Source: Leptospira bandrabouensis (GTDB taxonomy: Bacteria > Spirochaetota > Leptospiria > Leptospirales > Leptospiraceae). From it: a stretch of DNA of 64,000 nt. A program made the position numbers and the translations under genes. Below are positions 37,160-47,736 of this stretch, one piece after another. The notes below the pieces were generated by a model. It had not been told where the DNA came from. It made no database searches and saw only the letters and a program-made list of their open reading frames with translations. The stretch spans positions 372,001 through 436,000 of the forward strand of contig NZ_RQHT01000014.1 in assembly GCF_004770905.1 (NCBI RefSeq), read 5' to 3'. The number at the start of each line of letters is the position of its first letter. Position 1 is the stretch's first letter.

Positions 37160-37222
37160 GGCGAAAGAGAAAATTTAGAACCAATTTTACCATGACTCGA
37201 CCCAATTTCTTAGGAGAAACCT

Positions 37223-37507
37223 ATGTTCCCCATTCTCATTTGGATCGATTCCGAACTTTATGAAATCCTAAAACAAAGACATTTGGATTTGGGCCTTGTC
37301 ACGAAAATGGCTATATTATCCCTAAAAGTAGAAGGAATGGAACCGGGAACCTTCGAAAAACGTGAATCTGGCCATTATGAACGAATGGAACTCAGCCGGT
37401 ATGATTTTTTTACCTTAAGTATAATTTCTAGGGAGAAGGAAGTTGACCCGAACCTATTACTCTCGTATGCTTTCACAGAAGCTTTGTTGGAAATTTTACG
37501 ACTGTGA
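37223..37507 (+). CDS. small protein of unknown function, first of a three-gene set
   Basis: The 94-residue soluble protein has no signal peptide or known motif. TTAGGAGA lies 8 bases before the ATG, a strong ribosome site. Composition is normal coding, with helix-like segments (SELYEILKQRHLDLGLVTKMAI; LLLSYAFTEALLEILRL). Its stop overlaps the GTG start of the next gene by 4 bases. I do not recognise it. It may be a subunit of a complex with the next two proteins. Confidence 0.7.
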   Translation: MFPILIWIDSELYEILKQRHLDLGLVTKMAILSLKVEGMEPGTFEKRESGHYERMELSRYDFFTLSIISREKEVDPNLLLSYAFTEALLEILRL

Positions 37508-38634
37508 CTCCCGAAAAATCAAAATATAATTATATCAAAATTGAGTCCATTGCAGACATCGATCCCATTAAATTATCTATTTCCCAAATCCAACAAAGAT
37601 ATATCGACAAAGATAACAACCGCTACGCGCTACGTTTCAACAAAGACACACGTAGAATTGAGATTTTAAAACTCGTTGGCAATCATTTTGAAGTCATTCC
37701 ACATGTTTCCAGCCCCCATCCAACAGAGGCTCCTAAACCTTCTCAGAACCAAAGTACTACCGTTCCCTCTCCACCTACGCAAATTTCCGAAGGTTTAAAA
37801 TCAAATCCCATATTAGGAAAGTTAGTTGGTATTCAACAACAAACACAGCCAAATGCAGTAGAAAAACCCGCAGAAGTTCATAGTGAAAACATAAATGTTC
37901 CGCCTGAAGAAAACTTAATGAATGAAGATGTGGATCTAAACATTTTTGAAGGAGAAGAACCTCCTTCCATTCAGGAAACTTTTTCCCATACAGGTTTATT
38001 AAACACACCTGATTTACCAACACCAGAAAAGCCGGAGGAAAAAACAAACCCGGAACCAAATTTAGCATTGGGAGAAGAATCAAACGAAAAAACCGCCTTC
38101 CAACAAATTGAAGATTTTATCAAATTACTGACTACCTATCGGGAACGAGTCACAGCCATCATTCGGAACTTACAATCCTCCAGAATTTTTGAACTTACCG
38201 GAGATCCTTCAGAAAATAAAAATATAGTTGGGAACTTTGCTCGTGAAATGGAAGCCCAAGTTTTTGAAGCCATTGACAAAATGGTGGATCTTCACAAAGA
38301 AATGACATCGTATCCTCGTCCTATTACGTATTATATCTCAAAAGCACCGGCAGAAAAAAGAGAAGAAATGAAATTTATTGAATCGGATAAGGAAAAATTA
38401 AACAGGCTTCACCTGTTTGAAATGCAAAGACTTTCCGATATAATAGTGAAAGACTTCAAAAAACTTAGTTTGCAATTATTGAATATTTTAAACCTGAAAA
38501 ATGACATTCAGGTCAAACAATTACAATATGCAAATCAGTTGATGTATGTTGATGCCAAAAATGCATCTCTTTATTTTGCTCAAGATTTGGATAAAACCAT
38601 ACTTGATATTGAGAACTGGAAACAATCGAAATGA
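37504..38634 (+). CDS. protein of unknown function with Pro/Glu-rich linker and helical C-terminus
   Basis: The 376-residue product uses a GTG start that overlaps the previous stop (GTGA). Residues 1-65 look folded. Residues about 70-190 are a low-complexity Pro, Glu, Asn, Gln and Thr-rich linker (PEKPEEKTNPEPN). Residues 195-376 are helical with coiled-coil potential (MVDLHKEMTS; LFEMQRLSDIIVKDFKKLSLQLLNIL). There is no signal peptide, so it is cytoplasmic. It overlaps the next gene by 4 bases. No family known to me. Confidence 0.7.
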   Translation: MTPEKSKYNYIKIESIADIDPIKLSISQIQQRYIDKDNNRYALRFNKDTRRIEILKLVGNHFEVIPHVSSPHPTEAPKPSQNQSTTVPSPPTQISEGLKSNPILGKLVGIQQQTQPNAVEKPAEVHSENINVPPEENLMNEDVDLNIFEGEEPPSIQETFSHTGLLNTPDLPTPEKPEEKTNPEPNLALGEESNEKTAFQQIEDFIKLLTTYRERVTAIIRNLQSSRIFELTGDPSENKNIVGNFAREMEAQVFEAIDKMVDLHKEMTSYPRPITYYISKAPAEKREEMKFIESDKEKLNRLHLFEMQRLSDIIVKDFKKLSLQLLNILNLKNDIQVKQLQYANQLMYVDAKNASLYFAQDLDKTILDIENWKQSK

Positions 38635-39425
38635 AAGAACTGTCGGAAGCAGAAACAAAAGCAATATTAGAAAAAATCAGATCAGAATACAAAGAACACG
38701 GTAAACTAAATCCCAAAGCCTTCGACCAATCCGGGTTCGAACAAAGATATTTACAAATACTCAAACTCCGTGGTAACGTCACAAAATTTTTAACGGAAGA
38801 AGTAACCTTTCTCGAACAACTAAAAGCAAAGTTTCAGGAACTTGTTGCCAAAAAAGAAGCAGCCAAAGCACAAACTCTAAATAGGATTATGGATGAATCC
38901 ATCGAGAAGTTAGCCAATTATAAAAAGGTAGATTTTCATCCTCTCGCCAAAGTGGAAACAAGATACTTTTATGGAGCCATGTTGGATTTTACAGAAACAG
39001 AACTTCCTGTTCTGATTCATATCTTTAAAGGAACTCCCGAATATTCTTTTTTACAAGATGCTGTTTTACAAGTGGAACGAATTGGAATGACAAGACGTGG
39101 TCTTCCTTCCTTAAAAATGCAAGAGTTCATTAAAACCTTACTCGATGCCAACGGAAACAATATCGTTATCGAAAAAGCTTCCCAAAACCTTTTGAAAGAC
39201 GGATGTATCGCCTTAAAAAATATCATCACAGCGGTGCAAGATCTGGTAAGTAAAAACAGAATCAATCCAGATCTAATTGTCCAAGTAAACGAGAAGGAAT
39301 ATCCAAATGCTTACAGTTCCTTTGGCGGTAAAAAATTTGGAGAAAGCCTCACTCGAATTACTGAACGCTGCAAACAAATCATACAAGATTTTCGAATGAA
39401 TGCGTTGATGAATATGGAAGGATAA
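38631..39425 (+). CDS. cytoplasmic helical protein of unknown function
   Basis: The 264-residue protein is mostly helical, with a coiled-coil stretch at about residues 55-95 (FLEQLKAKFQELVAKKEAAKA). The C-terminal half holds mixed segments (FYGAMLDFTETELPVLIHIFKG; YPNAYSSFGGKKFGES). It overlaps the preceding gene by 4 bases and ends 15 bases before the thiolase-like gene. The three unknown genes and the thiolase-like gene probably share an mRNA. No motif is recognised. Confidence 0.7.
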   Translation: MKELSEAETKAILEKIRSEYKEHGKLNPKAFDQSGFEQRYLQILKLRGNVTKFLTEEVTFLEQLKAKFQELVAKKEAAKAQTLNRIMDESIEKLANYKKVDFHPLAKVETRYFYGAMLDFTETELPVLIHIFKGTPEYSFLQDAVLQVERIGMTRRGLPSLKMQEFIKTLLDANGNNIVIEKASQNLLKDGCIALKNIITAVQDLVSKNRINPDLIVQVNEKEYPNAYSSFGGKKFGESLTRITERCKQIIQDFRMNALMNMEG

Positions 39426-39440
39426 TTCTAATGTGCCATC

Positions 39441-40967
39441 ATGGACCCAATTCTACTAGGTGTCGCTGACACCATCGAATCTGAATTTGATTCGGAAGTT
39501 TATAAAAATCTCTCTCCTTTAGAAAAATACCATTCGTTACTGTTTCGTTCTGTTGATAAACTATTTGGTTTTTTAGGGACAGATCGTTCTAAAATTGCCC
39601 CTTATTTAACTGATTTTGTTTCCATCGAAGCCCAGTCTCTAGGCCGCGAAGGATATGGATTTACGGTGAAAGATGCCAATGATATGGGATTTGGTGGGCT
39701 TGCCTGCCATACAGTGGATTTGGGTGGGGCTAGTGTCGGTGGAGCCATTGGACAAGCTCATACCATCGTCAAAGCCAATCCCTATGCAGTTGTCCTTGTT
39801 GCGGCCGCCGATATTCCCAAATCCGTATTCAAACAAGTTTCAGACTTAAAACGACTCACAGCCACTGTTTGCCATAAAGATTGGGAAATGCCGTATGGGG
39901 CAACTCTGATTGGACTTTATTCATTGTTATGTGAACGAATGATGTTTGATACAGGTGTAACCAGTGAGGATCTAGAAGAAATCACAAAACACTTTCGTTC
40001 CCTAGCCGAATCCAATCCCCGCGCTTTCCAATTCCAAAAACCACTCACCGAAAAACAATTAAAGAAACCTCTTTCTGGAGTTTATAGCACACCGATGATC
40101 GCCATTGTCACCGATCATGGATTTGCCACACTCATCACTTCTGAAATCATGAAACAGAAGTTAATCGAAAATAATATTATCAAAAAAGATTCCGAACATA
40201 TTTATTTGGCCGGTTCTGGCCACAGTGCCCATGCGGAATACTTCATCCAAAAAAAGGATTTAAAAAGTCCTGCTGCCCTTGCTTGTGAAAGAGCTGTTGC
40301 TTCTTCTGGATTCAGTCGTTCGGAGATTGACTATGCGTGGATTTACGATTGTTTTACTGGCATGATCATTCATGAAGCGAGTTTGTATTTTGGAGTTTCG
40401 CCAAAAGAAACTGCCACCGCTCTGAGAAGAGGAAAAATTTCCAATGGTACAAGAGAAATCCCGATCAACCTAGGTGGGGGAATTTTAAACTACCAAGCAG
40501 CGATGGCACTTTCCGGAGCCACAGGTCTCATTGATATTGCGAGCCAATACGGACTTGCGGTAGATCCCATCCCAGAAAAGTTGGAAATACCACCTAACGT
40601 GAGTTTGCTTGGAGGAAATGGTGGGATTGATAGTATCAATTCTGTGGTTATATTTTCTAAGGAAAAACCGAAACCTTCGAGAGAACCATTGGCTTTAAAA
40701 CCTTTGGATGTCAATGTCCCCAGTCCTAAAACGGGGGAGAAGGCAACCATCCTTACCGTTAGCACCATCTACTTTAATCCAGGTGGCGAAAAAAAACCAC
40801 CATACCTTATTGTTTGTTCAACAAAAGACAATGGAGAGATGGTTCTTACCAATCTATATGGGAAGGACGGAGTGGAAATTCTATCCAAAGAAGGTTTGGA
40901 ACTGGGAAAATCAAAAGTAGAATTCCAAGAGATAGAAGGAAAAATCCAAGCGGTTCTTTTGAGTTAA
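39441..40967 (+). CDS. SCP-x-type thiolase-fold protein lacking catalytic residues
   Basis: The 508-residue protein follows the thiolase fold of the SCP-x group: DFVSIEAQSLGREGYGFTVKD, VAAADIPKS, IYDCFTGMIIHEASLYFGVS and GGGILNYQAAMALSGATGL. The position of the nucleophilic Cys reads LGGASVGGAI, and the GHPxGATG His region reads NYQAAMALSGATG. Both catalytic residues seem absent. The last 85 residues look like an added OB-like beta domain (ILTVSTIYFNP). It is therefore likely a non-catalytic or altered-mechanism paralogue. The fold is confident; activity is doubtful. Confidence 0.8.
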   Translation: MDPILLGVADTIESEFDSEVYKNLSPLEKYHSLLFRSVDKLFGFLGTDRSKIAPYLTDFVSIEAQSLGREGYGFTVKDANDMGFGGLACHTVDLGGASVGGAIGQAHTIVKANPYAVVLVAAADIPKSVFKQVSDLKRLTATVCHKDWEMPYGATLIGLYSLLCERMMFDTGVTSEDLEEITKHFRSLAESNPRAFQFQKPLTEKQLKKPLSGVYSTPMIAIVTDHGFATLITSEIMKQKLIENNIIKKDSEHIYLAGSGHSAHAEYFIQKKDLKSPAALACERAVASSGFSRSEIDYAWIYDCFTGMIIHEASLYFGVSPKETATALRRGKISNGTREIPINLGGGILNYQAAMALSGATGLIDIASQYGLAVDPIPEKLEIPPNVSLLGGNGGIDSINSVVIFSKEKPKPSREPLALKPLDVNVPSPKTGEKATILTVSTIYFNPGGEKKPPYLIVCSTKDNGEMVLTNLYGKDGVEILSKEGLELGKSKVEFQEIEGKIQAVLLS

Positions 40968-40978
40968 AATTAAAAAAA

Positions 40979-40998
40979 CCAAGGACTTCCATCCTTGG
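40979..40998. terminator. bidirectional Rho-independent terminator
   Basis: CCAAGGA and TCCTTGG form a 7-bp stem around CTTCCA. A run of A lies on the left side and CTTTTG on the right, so both strands can terminate. It sits between the convergent thiolase-like gene and pheS. Confidence 0.8.
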
Positions 40999-41030
40999 CT
41001 TTTGTTCGGTTCACAAATCGCCTAACAATA

Positions 41031-42056
41031 CTAAAACTGTTTGAGAAACCTTAAATTTCCTGATTGGAAATACCGGATGTCATGGATTCCATAACGCATC
41101 ATCACAAGTCGGTCAAGTCCTAGGCCAAAGGCAAACCCAGTCCATTTTTTTGAATCAAGTCCTGCTGCTTCCAATACATTCGGGTGTACAAGACCACAAG
41201 GAAGTAATTCCAACCAACCGGAATGTTTGCAAACACTACAACCATCTCCACCACAAACCAAACAGTTGATATCCAGTTCAAAACCTGGTTCCACAAATGG
41301 AAAGTATCCAGGACGAAGTCTTGTTTTGATTTCTTTACGAAACACACGAGAAAGAAGTGTTTCCATTGTATAAATCAAATGGGCGACTGAAATGTTTTCA
41401 CCCACGACCATTCCTTCTACTTGGTAAAATGTATTTTCGTGAGAGGCATCTACCTCTTCGTATCGAAACACACGACCAGGAGCAATGATCCTAAAGGGCG
41501 GTTTTAGTTTGCGAAGGGCACGCACTTGGATAGCAGAGGTATGAGTTCTCAGTAAATTTCCATCGGCTGTATAAAACGTATCTTGCATATCACGTGCAGG
41601 ATGGTCTTCGGTAAAATTGAGGGCACCAAAATTGTTTTCATCGGTTTCCACTTCCGGTCCATCCATCACAGAAAAACCCATGGATGTAAAAATATCTTCG
41701 ATTTCGTATTGGATTTGAGAAATGGGATGAAGACTTCCCCTTTCTTTTGAAGCAAGCGGGCGTAAACTATCAAAGAATTCTTGGCCTAACTTGTTTTCAT
41801 AAAAACTTTCTTTTAAAGAAGTTCTTTTGGTTTCAACAAAACTTTCGAGCCGGCTTTGCGCTTCGTTTGCTTGTTTCCCTACTGTTTTTTTCTCTTCTAC
41901 AGATAAAGAAGCAAGGCCTTTTAAAACAGAAGTGAGTTTTCCTTTTTTACCTATGAATTGGTTTTTTAAAGAATCCAAATCTTGTTCGGATGTGGCAGAA
42001 GATAAAACAGATTCCGCTTCTTTGACTAAGGCTTCGATTTCTTGGGATAGGCTCAT
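41031..42056 (-). CDS. pheS: phenylalanyl-tRNA synthetase alpha subunit
   Basis: The 341-residue class II synthetase subunit has an N-terminal coiled coil ([20 protein letters not shown]), then [14 protein letters not shown], motif 2 around [22 protein letters not shown] and motif 3 [19 protein letters not shown] four-Cys segment, [17 protein letters not shown], gives CxxC pairs as in many PheS proteins. It charges tRNA-Phe together with PheT. pheT is not next to it, unlike the common pheST order. Its start overlaps the mpl stop by 4 bases and a terminator follows. Confidence 0.96.
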   Translation of the reverse strand: MSLSQEIEALVKEAESVLSSATSEQDLDSLKNQFIGKKGKLTSVLKGLASLSVEEKKTVGKQANEAQSRLESFVETKRTSLKESFYENKLGQEFFDSLRPLASKERGSLHPISQIQYEIEDIFTSMGFSVMDGPEVETDENNFGALNFTEDHPARDMQDTFYTADGNLLRTHTSAIQVRALRKLKPPFRIIAPGRVFRYEEVDASHENTFYQVEGMVVGENISVAHLIYTMETLLSRVFRKEIKTRLRPGYFPFVEPGFELDINCLVCGGDGCSVCKHSGWLELLPCGLVHPNVLEAAGLDSKKWTGFAFGLGLDRLVMMRYGIHDIRYFQSGNLRFLKQF

Positions 42057-43447
42057 ACAGATTCTCGTAATTCGATTAATGATTTTAATTCAGGATAAAT
42101 TCCACCAAAGGCACCATTCGACATCGCAAGGATGATTACTTTTTCTTTTTGGAACTTTGGCAGAATCTTTTTTAAGAGGGTTGGAATTTCTTTTGGTTCT
42201 TTTGCATACAAAGCTTCTTTCTTTGTATTCTTTGAGATGTCTTTTACCAATTTTTTAACATTCAAACGTAAAGATTTGTTTACCTTGTCTACTTGGTAGA
42301 CTTCGGTAACGATACTCACATCACTACCTTTAAAACATTTGGCAAAGTCATCTTGGAAAACATTTCTATGCGAAGTAGCACTTCTTGGTTCGAAAAGAGA
42401 AATGATTTTATATCCAGGGTAAGCTTCTTTGTGAGCCTTTATAGTCTCTTGGATGGCCACGGGATGGTGAGCAAAATCTTCCACAAGGAGGCTTTTATCA
42501 GAAACAAAAAGATTTTCTTGTCTTCGTTTGACGCCAGGGAATGATTCCACTGCCTCTAAAATTTCTTTTCTTTTTTGAGGAGCAATTTCCAAACAGATAC
42601 GAACTGCCACTTCCACATTGCGGTAGTTATGTGAACCAATCAGATTGGGTTTTAACTTATTTTTGGTTCTAATCTCAGACAAAACACCTTTTTCGTATTT
42701 AAAAATGGAGTTTTTGTCTCCTAATTCAAATGATTCTACAGGTGCATGTTTGTAATCTCTCGTGATCTCCACAAGATTTTTTGAACCTTTCCAATAGAAT
42801 ACCTTTCCGCGGCCAGGAACCAAATTTAACAGGCGTTTGAACATGGTTTTGATTGCATTTAGATCGGCAAAAATATCCGCATGATCAAAGTCGAGAGCAT
42901 TCATCGCTAAATAGTAAGGTCTGTAATGTAAAAACTTAGAACTTTTATCAAAGAAAGCAGAATCGTATTCATCCCCTTCAATGACAAAATAATCTCCTTC
43001 CCCAAGAGCAAATCCTGGGAATCCATCTTTACGAATCCCACCCACAAAAAGACCGGGTTTTAGTCCAATGGACTCTAAAATCCAATGGGTTAAAAAGGTT
43101 GTCGTTGTTTTTCCATGAGTTCCAGAGATCACGATGGGTTTTTTATTTTTGAGAAAAAAAGTTCCGATGGCCTGGGCCATACTCATGTATTCCATTCCTG
43201 TATTGAGAACTTCTTCGACTTCTGGATTCCCACGTGAGATAGCGTTCCCAATGATTACTAAATCAGCACCTTTAACATTTTCTTTACGATAACCAGATTT
43301 AGGTGACAATCCCCATTCTACCAACTTATCCGACATAGGTGGATAAAGATTTTGATCGGAACCTGAAACGTCATGACCTTGATTTTTTAGCATATAGGCT
43401 AAATTACCCATAGCAATTCCACCAATGCCTACCAAAAAGATTTTCAA
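42053..43447 (-). CDS. mpl: UDP-N-acetylmuramate:tripeptide ligase Mpl
   Basis: The 464-residue Mur-ligase-family enzyme has the Rossmann start [25 protein letters not shown] (read in parts), P-loop GTHGKTTTT near residue 110, and [18 protein letters not shown], the feature separating Mpl from Mur[10 protein letters not shown] and [13 protein letters not shown] are also typical. Mpl attaches recycled L-Ala-gamma-D-Glu-mesoDAP to UDP-MurNAc, saving murein tripeptide. It overlaps the Yip1-like gene and pheS by 4 bases each. Confidence 0.93.
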   Translation of the reverse strand: MKIFLVGIGGIAMGNLAYMLKNQGHDVSGSDQNLYPPMSDKLVEWGLSPKSGYRKENVKGADLVIIGNAISRGNPEVEEVLNTGMEYMSMAQAIGTFFLKNKKPIVISGTHGKTTTTFLTHWILESIGLKPGLFVGGIRKDGFPGFALGEGDYFVIEGDEYDSAFFDKSSKFLHYRPYYLAMNALDFDHADIFADLNAIKTMFKRLLNLVPGRGKVFYWKGSKNLVEITRDYKHAPVESFELGDKNSIFKYEKGVLSEIRTKNKLKPNLIGSHNYRNVEVAVRICLEIAPQKRKEILEAVESFPGVKRRQENLFVSDKSLLVEDFAHHPVAIQETIKAHKEAYPGYKIISLFEPRSATSHRNVFQDDFAKCFKGSDVSIVTEVYQVDKVNKSLRLNVKKLVKDISKNTKKEALYAKEPKEIPTLLKKILPKFQKEKVIILAMSNGAFGGIYPELKSLIELRESV

Positions 43448-44100
43448 AAGAGCACCGTCCTAACCAGGTTGTAAATAAATAGAGGAACTGAAATAAGAAC
43501 CAAAAAAAACAAAACCACTTTCATCAGAAAAAATAGAAAATCAAAAGATGTCCATTCTCTTCGGTGTGATAAATAGTAATAGGCTAAATGTAAGGAATAC
43601 AAAAAACCAACACCTAATGTAAGTAAGGGGATCGGTGCAGGGAAAATCCAAAAGATGGCAGTGGCACTAAAAGGAAGATAGGAGATCATAAACACATGTG
43701 GTTCTGGACCTTCCCAATCTTTAGTTCGATCTCGCATTTGGTGGTACATTCGAAAACTGTCGACCAACCGAATTACAATATAGAACCCTAAATAAAAAAA
43801 GAATAAGGTCAACATCCCTTGTGTGTAGGTTAACTTTGTTTCTTCATCGACTGTGGAAACTTTGAACAAAAGGATTTGGATTAAATTCCCAAAAAACTTT
43901 GCCATCGGTGCAAGTAGGATGAGTTGGAGATGGGCCAACCACAAATCACGACCACCTAAATCCGTTTTATGATAATAGGATTCGAAAGCAGACATTGGGG
44001 AATAGAATAAATCTCGGATCATTTCCATCCGAGATGCGACTGTAGAAACTTTTTGCACCTTATTGGATTTTCTGGTTGGGACGCTCGTATCGGGAAGCAC
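43444..44100 (-). CDS. Yip1-like membrane protein
   Basis: The 218-residue protein has a soluble N-terminus of about 50 residues and five predicted membrane helices ([82 protein letters not shown]). The layout and SAFESYYHK start resemble bacterial Yip1-domain proteins. Role unknown. It overlaps the DUF4340-like gene by 41 bases and mpl by 4. Position suggests an accessory part of the ABC exporter operon. Confidence 0.65.
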   Translation of the reverse strand: MLPDTSVPTRKSNKVQKVSTVASRMEMIRDLFYSPMSAFESYYHKTDLGGRDLWLAHLQLILLAPMAKFFGNLIQILLFKVSTVDEETKLTYTQGMLTLFFFYLGFYIVIRLVDSFRMYHQMRDRTKDWEGPEPHVFMISYLPFSATAIFWIFPAPIPLLTLGVGFLYSLHLAYYYLSHRREWTSFDFLFFLMKVVLFFLVLISVPLFIYNLVRTVLF

Positions 44101-45133
44101 TTTTCACTTTCATGACGGCATTCACCAAATTTTGGAAGGATTCTTCTTTCATCCAAGTAATGGATTCCGAAAAATAAGGAACAAGTTCCCTACGAACCGG
44201 TCTCCATTTCCCCGATTCAGATTCCCAGAGTGGAAAAAAGGAAAGTCGAAATTTGATTCCTTCCGATTGGGTTACATCCAAAACGGCTTCGGGAACTGAA
44301 TTCGAGGTTAGTTCTGGAAACTCTGGGGCACCCGTCTCGTCTTTATAAAATTCTACCTTTAGCCCTTTGACCACCGATTCCCATTGGTTTCCCACATCTG
44401 GAGGCAGAACAATTCGTTCCCCTGTTGTTCGGCTCCAATCATTGACATATACATTGTATTGGTTTTTTTTAGCACGATTTTCGGCTTTTACATTGATTAC
44501 TTGGCCAGAAAAAGAAAGTTCTTTCAAATAACCATCGCTAAACGTCACAAACATTTTTTCACGAAAACTAGTGATTGGTGCACGAAACTTTTCTATCAAA
44601 TAGTTATAAGGAGCAATGACTTCCTCATTCACCAAAACAGAAACACGGCCTTCGTCGGCTCCAATCTTTTTGCCGAAAAACAATTGTTTGTCTTTTGAAA
44701 ATTCAATTTCGGTTCCGTTCTCTTCGGATAAAGATAAGGATGGAGAACTAATCCCCAAACAATAAGATTTTTGAATTTCAGGAGTAGATTTTTCGATCAA
44801 CTTTGTCTTAAGAACACTTAGTTCTGAAAAACTATTTTTTACATTGTAATTGGCTTCGTAAGAAAAACTTTTCCCATCTTTGGTAAAACTGACAGTGTAG
44901 ATAGGTGTTAGGTTCCATCCGCGACTGATTTTGCGAAACACCATTTCCTCTTCCGCAAACTTCGGCTCGGTAACACCACACCAATCTGATTTTGGTGGTA
45001 TGTATCGAATGGATTTCCAATCTTCTTTCCAAAAATTGGTTTCAGAAATATTTTCTGGATGATCTTCCATCCAATAAAACAGCAAAAACAATCCAACAAA
45101 TGCAATGACGACTAAACTAATTTTCTGTTTCAT
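44060..45133 (-). CDS. DUF4340-like membrane-anchored protein
   Basis: The 357-residue protein has one N-terminal helix (ISLVVIAFVGLFLLFYWM) and a large extracytoplasmic region. The segment LFFGKKIGADEGRVSVLVNEEV (read in parts), then FRAPITSFREKMFVTF, recalls the DUF4340 pattern of substrate-like strands ending in a FRdk motif. DUF4340 proteins often sit next to GldG-type genes, as here. It overlaps the GldG-like gene by 4 bases. It is probably a structural partner of the exporter. Assignment is from pattern memory. Confidence 0.65.
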   Translation of the reverse strand: MKQKISLVVIAFVGLFLLFYWMEDHPENISETNFWKEDWKSIRYIPPKSDWCGVTEPKFAEEEMVFRKISRGWNLTPIYTVSFTKDGKSFSYEANYNVKNSFSELSVLKTKLIEKSTPEIQKSYCLGISSPSLSLSEENGTEIEFSKDKQLFFGKKIGADEGRVSVLVNEEVIAPYNYLIEKFRAPITSFREKMFVTFSDGYLKELSFSGQVINVKAENRAKKNQYNVYVNDWSRTTGERIVLPPDVGNQWESVVKGLKVEFYKDETGAPEFPELTSNSVPEAVLDVTQSEGIKFRLSFFPLWESESGKWRPVRRELVPYFSESITWMKEESFQNLVNAVMKVKSASRYERPNQKIQ

Positions 45134-47001
45134 ATTTCCATCATAGAACTTTTTCGTCTAGAATACACAAAGTAAGATCCCACTGCCAAAATAAATCCTG
45201 GAAATAAAAACACTCCTATCACCCATGCCACTAACTTTTGATTGTCGGAAAGAGAAATGGTATCTAATTCTTCTTTTTTAAGTGGGATTTCAGCAACAGC
45301 CGTATCTTGGAATAAACCAGTAATCGACACAGTGGAAAACTGAGAGTTCATGGCATAAGGAATGAACTGATCCGTAATCCAAGAAGTACCCGTGTGTAAA
45401 ATAATCTTTCCTGTTTTGTCATTGGTTAAAGACATGGGAGTCATTACGATGGAGAGAATTTTACTTTCTCTTTTTTCGTTTGGATCTAATTTTCCATTTT
45501 TATTTTCATCAGAATAAGCTTCGTAACCTGATTCTAATAATGTTTCCGACTTAAACGAATGAGGAGATGGAACTGTCGCATCTAATTCCAAATAACCACT
45601 GTAAGGAAATAAAATCCCCATATCCTTTTTCTGGAGTAAATCTGTGAGCCTGTGATCGGGAAAACGTTTTGCTACAATAAAACCTGGTTTTTCATCTCTT
45701 TCGATAAGCACTGTAGATTTATATTTGAGACCAGCACTTGAAAGTAACCACTTGAAGTCTTCATTTCCCTTCGGTTCCATGGTGATAAGAAGTTTTCCAT
45801 TTTTTTCTAGGACAAACTTAGTGAGTTCTTCCCTAGCTTCTTTAGAAAATGGAACCGTTGGGCCAAGTAGCACCAACATTTCCGCATCCTCTGGTAATTT
45901 AGAAGGCCAACCTTGTGCAAATCCTAATTCGGCCACTTTAAAATTGAGAAATTGTAAAGAAGAAACAAATCGGTTTACTTGTTCATTCGGTAAAGCTTTG
46001 AAAGACATTCCGTATCTTTCCCCATTGGAAACGGTAAAATAAACTTTTTTCTGTTCTGTTGTGACATTGAGAAGTGCACCAACTAACTTCCGTTCCAAAT
46101 CTTCTAAATCTTTAGGATCTTTCGCAATGACACGTTCTTCTACAAAAGGAGTTCCTGATGTGAGTAAAGATTGTTTCTGCGAACGAACAAAGATAGTTCC
46201 ATTCGAAACCTGACCAAATTCTTTTAATAAATCCACTTCCACATCTGCATTGATGAACTGAACGGTGATATGTGAATTTTCTGCTTTAATTTGGTCTAAA
46301 AGAATTTCTATATCAGGGCGTACTCGAGTGAGCGCAAAAGCCGCCAACTTATCACCGTTTGCTGGTCCATCCGCCTCCAGAGGACGAGGATAAAACGCCG
46401 TGATCGTAACATCTTTTGTAATGGGTTTGATTAGGTTTCTGGAGATTTGGGAAAGAGAAAATTTTCCCTGGCTACTCAAATCAAAGTTATAGTTTCGTTT
46501 GATTGCAAAATAGTTTACAGCAACCAAAATCGGCAATACAAACAAAAACCCAAGTACTGCGTTCTGTAATAGTGAACTTTTGGATTTAGCTAAATTACTT
46601 TGCGCTTCTAACGATGACTTCCCTATTTCAAGGAGTATGATTTGAAGAAGAAATACGATCGAAAGTAAAACTACGCAAAGTAGGAGAAACTCCCTAACTT
46701 TTGGAATCGCACTGACTTCTTCATTAAATCCTGCTACCGGCTTTAAATCCAAAAATTCGCGCAAAACTGATAATAAAAAAGCTCCGATTCCAAAACTAGC
46801 AGCAATATAACGATTTTGGTCTTCTTTTCGTAATCCTTTTGAAAAGGCCCGAACGATGGTATCGGAAGCCAAAAACAAAAAGATCACTCCTAAAAAAATA
46901 ATTCTTCTTTTGGGATCTACGACCATCCCATCAAACAAGAAGTAGGCGAAAAGTGAAAGTAAACTTACGAAAGGTAAAATTCTATCTGCTGTTAAAAACA
47001 T
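45130..47001 (-). CDS. GldG-like ABC exporter auxiliary protein
   Basis: The 623-residue protein has several N-terminal membrane helices in residues 1-170, then NYFAIKRNYNFDLSSQGKFSLS at the start of a large extracytoplasmic domain. A final helix lies near residues 590-612. FYPRPLEADGP and the QFINADVEVDLLKEFG segment are typical of ABC_transp_aux/GldG. GldG works with GldA and GldF. The stop codon overlaps the next gene by 4 bases and the GldF-like gene ends 3 bases upstream. Leptospira does not glide, so the role is probably export or envelope related. Confidence 0.88.
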   Translation of the reverse strand: MFLTADRILPFVSLLSLFAYFLFDGMVVDPKRRIIFLGVIFLFLASDTIVRAFSKGLRKEDQNRYIAASFGIGAFLLSVLREFLDLKPVAGFNEEVSAIPKVREFLLLCVVLLSIVFLLQIILLEIGKSSLEAQSNLAKSKSSLLQNAVLGFLFVLPILVAVNYFAIKRNYNFDLSSQGKFSLSQISRNLIKPITKDVTITAFYPRPLEADGPANGDKLAAFALTRVRPDIEILLDQIKAENSHITVQFINADVEVDLLKEFGQVSNGTIFVRSQKQSLLTSGTPFVEERVIAKDPKDLEDLERKLVGALLNVTTEQKKVYFTVSNGERYGMSFKALPNEQVNRFVSSLQFLNFKVAELGFAQGWPSKLPEDAEMLVLLGPTVPFSKEAREELTKFVLEKNGKLLITMEPKGNEDFKWLLSSAGLKYKSTVLIERDEKPGFIVAKRFPDHRLTDLLQKKDMGILFPYSGYLELDATVPSPHSFKSETLLESGYEAYSDENKNGKLDPNEKRESKILSIVMTPMSLTNDKTGKIILHTGTSWITDQFIPYAMNSQFSTVSITGLFQDTAVAEIPLKKEELDTISLSDNQKLVAWVIGVFLFPGFILAVGSYFVYSRRKSSMMEI

Positions 47002-47004
47002 GGC

Positions 47005-47736
47005 CTATCCCCTCCATCTCCTGGATTCCAAGACCTTTACGGTAAGATATAGGAACAAAAATGTTCCACTTAAGAAAAATACGATTCCAGTCAAAGGAAC
47101 AACCCCTTTGGCAAAAGCAGCAAAGTGCGAAAAAATATGTAAGTGAAAAAGAACCTTTCTTGTTGTTGCTTGAAATAGGTGAGAAAAATAACCCACAACC
47201 CAAAGTGTCAAAATGATTAATACTGAAATCAGTAGTGAAATCATTTGGTTTTTGCCAAGACTTGATCCAAACATTCCAATTGTGAATGTAAAGACACCTA
47301 ATAAAAACACACCGACACTACCAGAAGCTACCATATAAAACGGTGCTTTCCAAAATGAATATAATAACAATGGGAAGAGACCATTGATAAAAATGGTAAT
47401 GATTCCACAAACAGTTACACCGAACATAAATTTACCAAAAACAATTTCCAAATCTGTGACTGGAGATGTAAAAAGTAATTCCAAAGTTCCTTTGTTTCTT
47501 TCTTCCACAATGGAACCCATCGATATGATAACCATTGCAATGAGAATGGTTGTCATAAAAGAAATGAAAGTGATATAAGTTGCGATTTCATAATTGGCAG
47601 TTCCATTAAAATTTAGAATCATCACGAAGAGTGCATTTAAAAATGCAGTTCCTCCCAGAACCAAAGGCCCCATATAAGTTCCAAAAAATAATCGTAATTC
47701 TTTTTTATAGATCCAAACAGCCGTTTGCCAGTTCAT
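47005..47736 (-). CDS. ABC-2-type permease, GldF-like
   Basis: The 243-residue protein has six membrane helices and the ABC-2 permease pattern, with [26 protein letters not shown] near residue 75 as the coupling region. It forms the membrane channel with the ATPase encoded just upstream, whose gene overlaps by 4 bases. It matches GldF/NosY-like permeases in size. The substrate is unknown. Confidence 0.9.
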   Translation of the reverse strand: MNWQTAVWIYKKELRLFFGTYMGPLVLGGTAFLNALFVMILNFNGTANYEIATYITFISFMTTILIAMVIISMGSIVEERNKGTLELLFTSPVTDLEIVFGKFMFGVTVCGIITIFINGLFPLLLYSFWKAPFYMVASGSVGVFLLGVFTFTIGMFGSSLGKNQMISLLISVLIILTLWVVGYFSHLFQATTRKVLFHLHIFSHFAAFAKGVVPLTGIVFFLSGTFLFLYLTVKVLESRRWRG

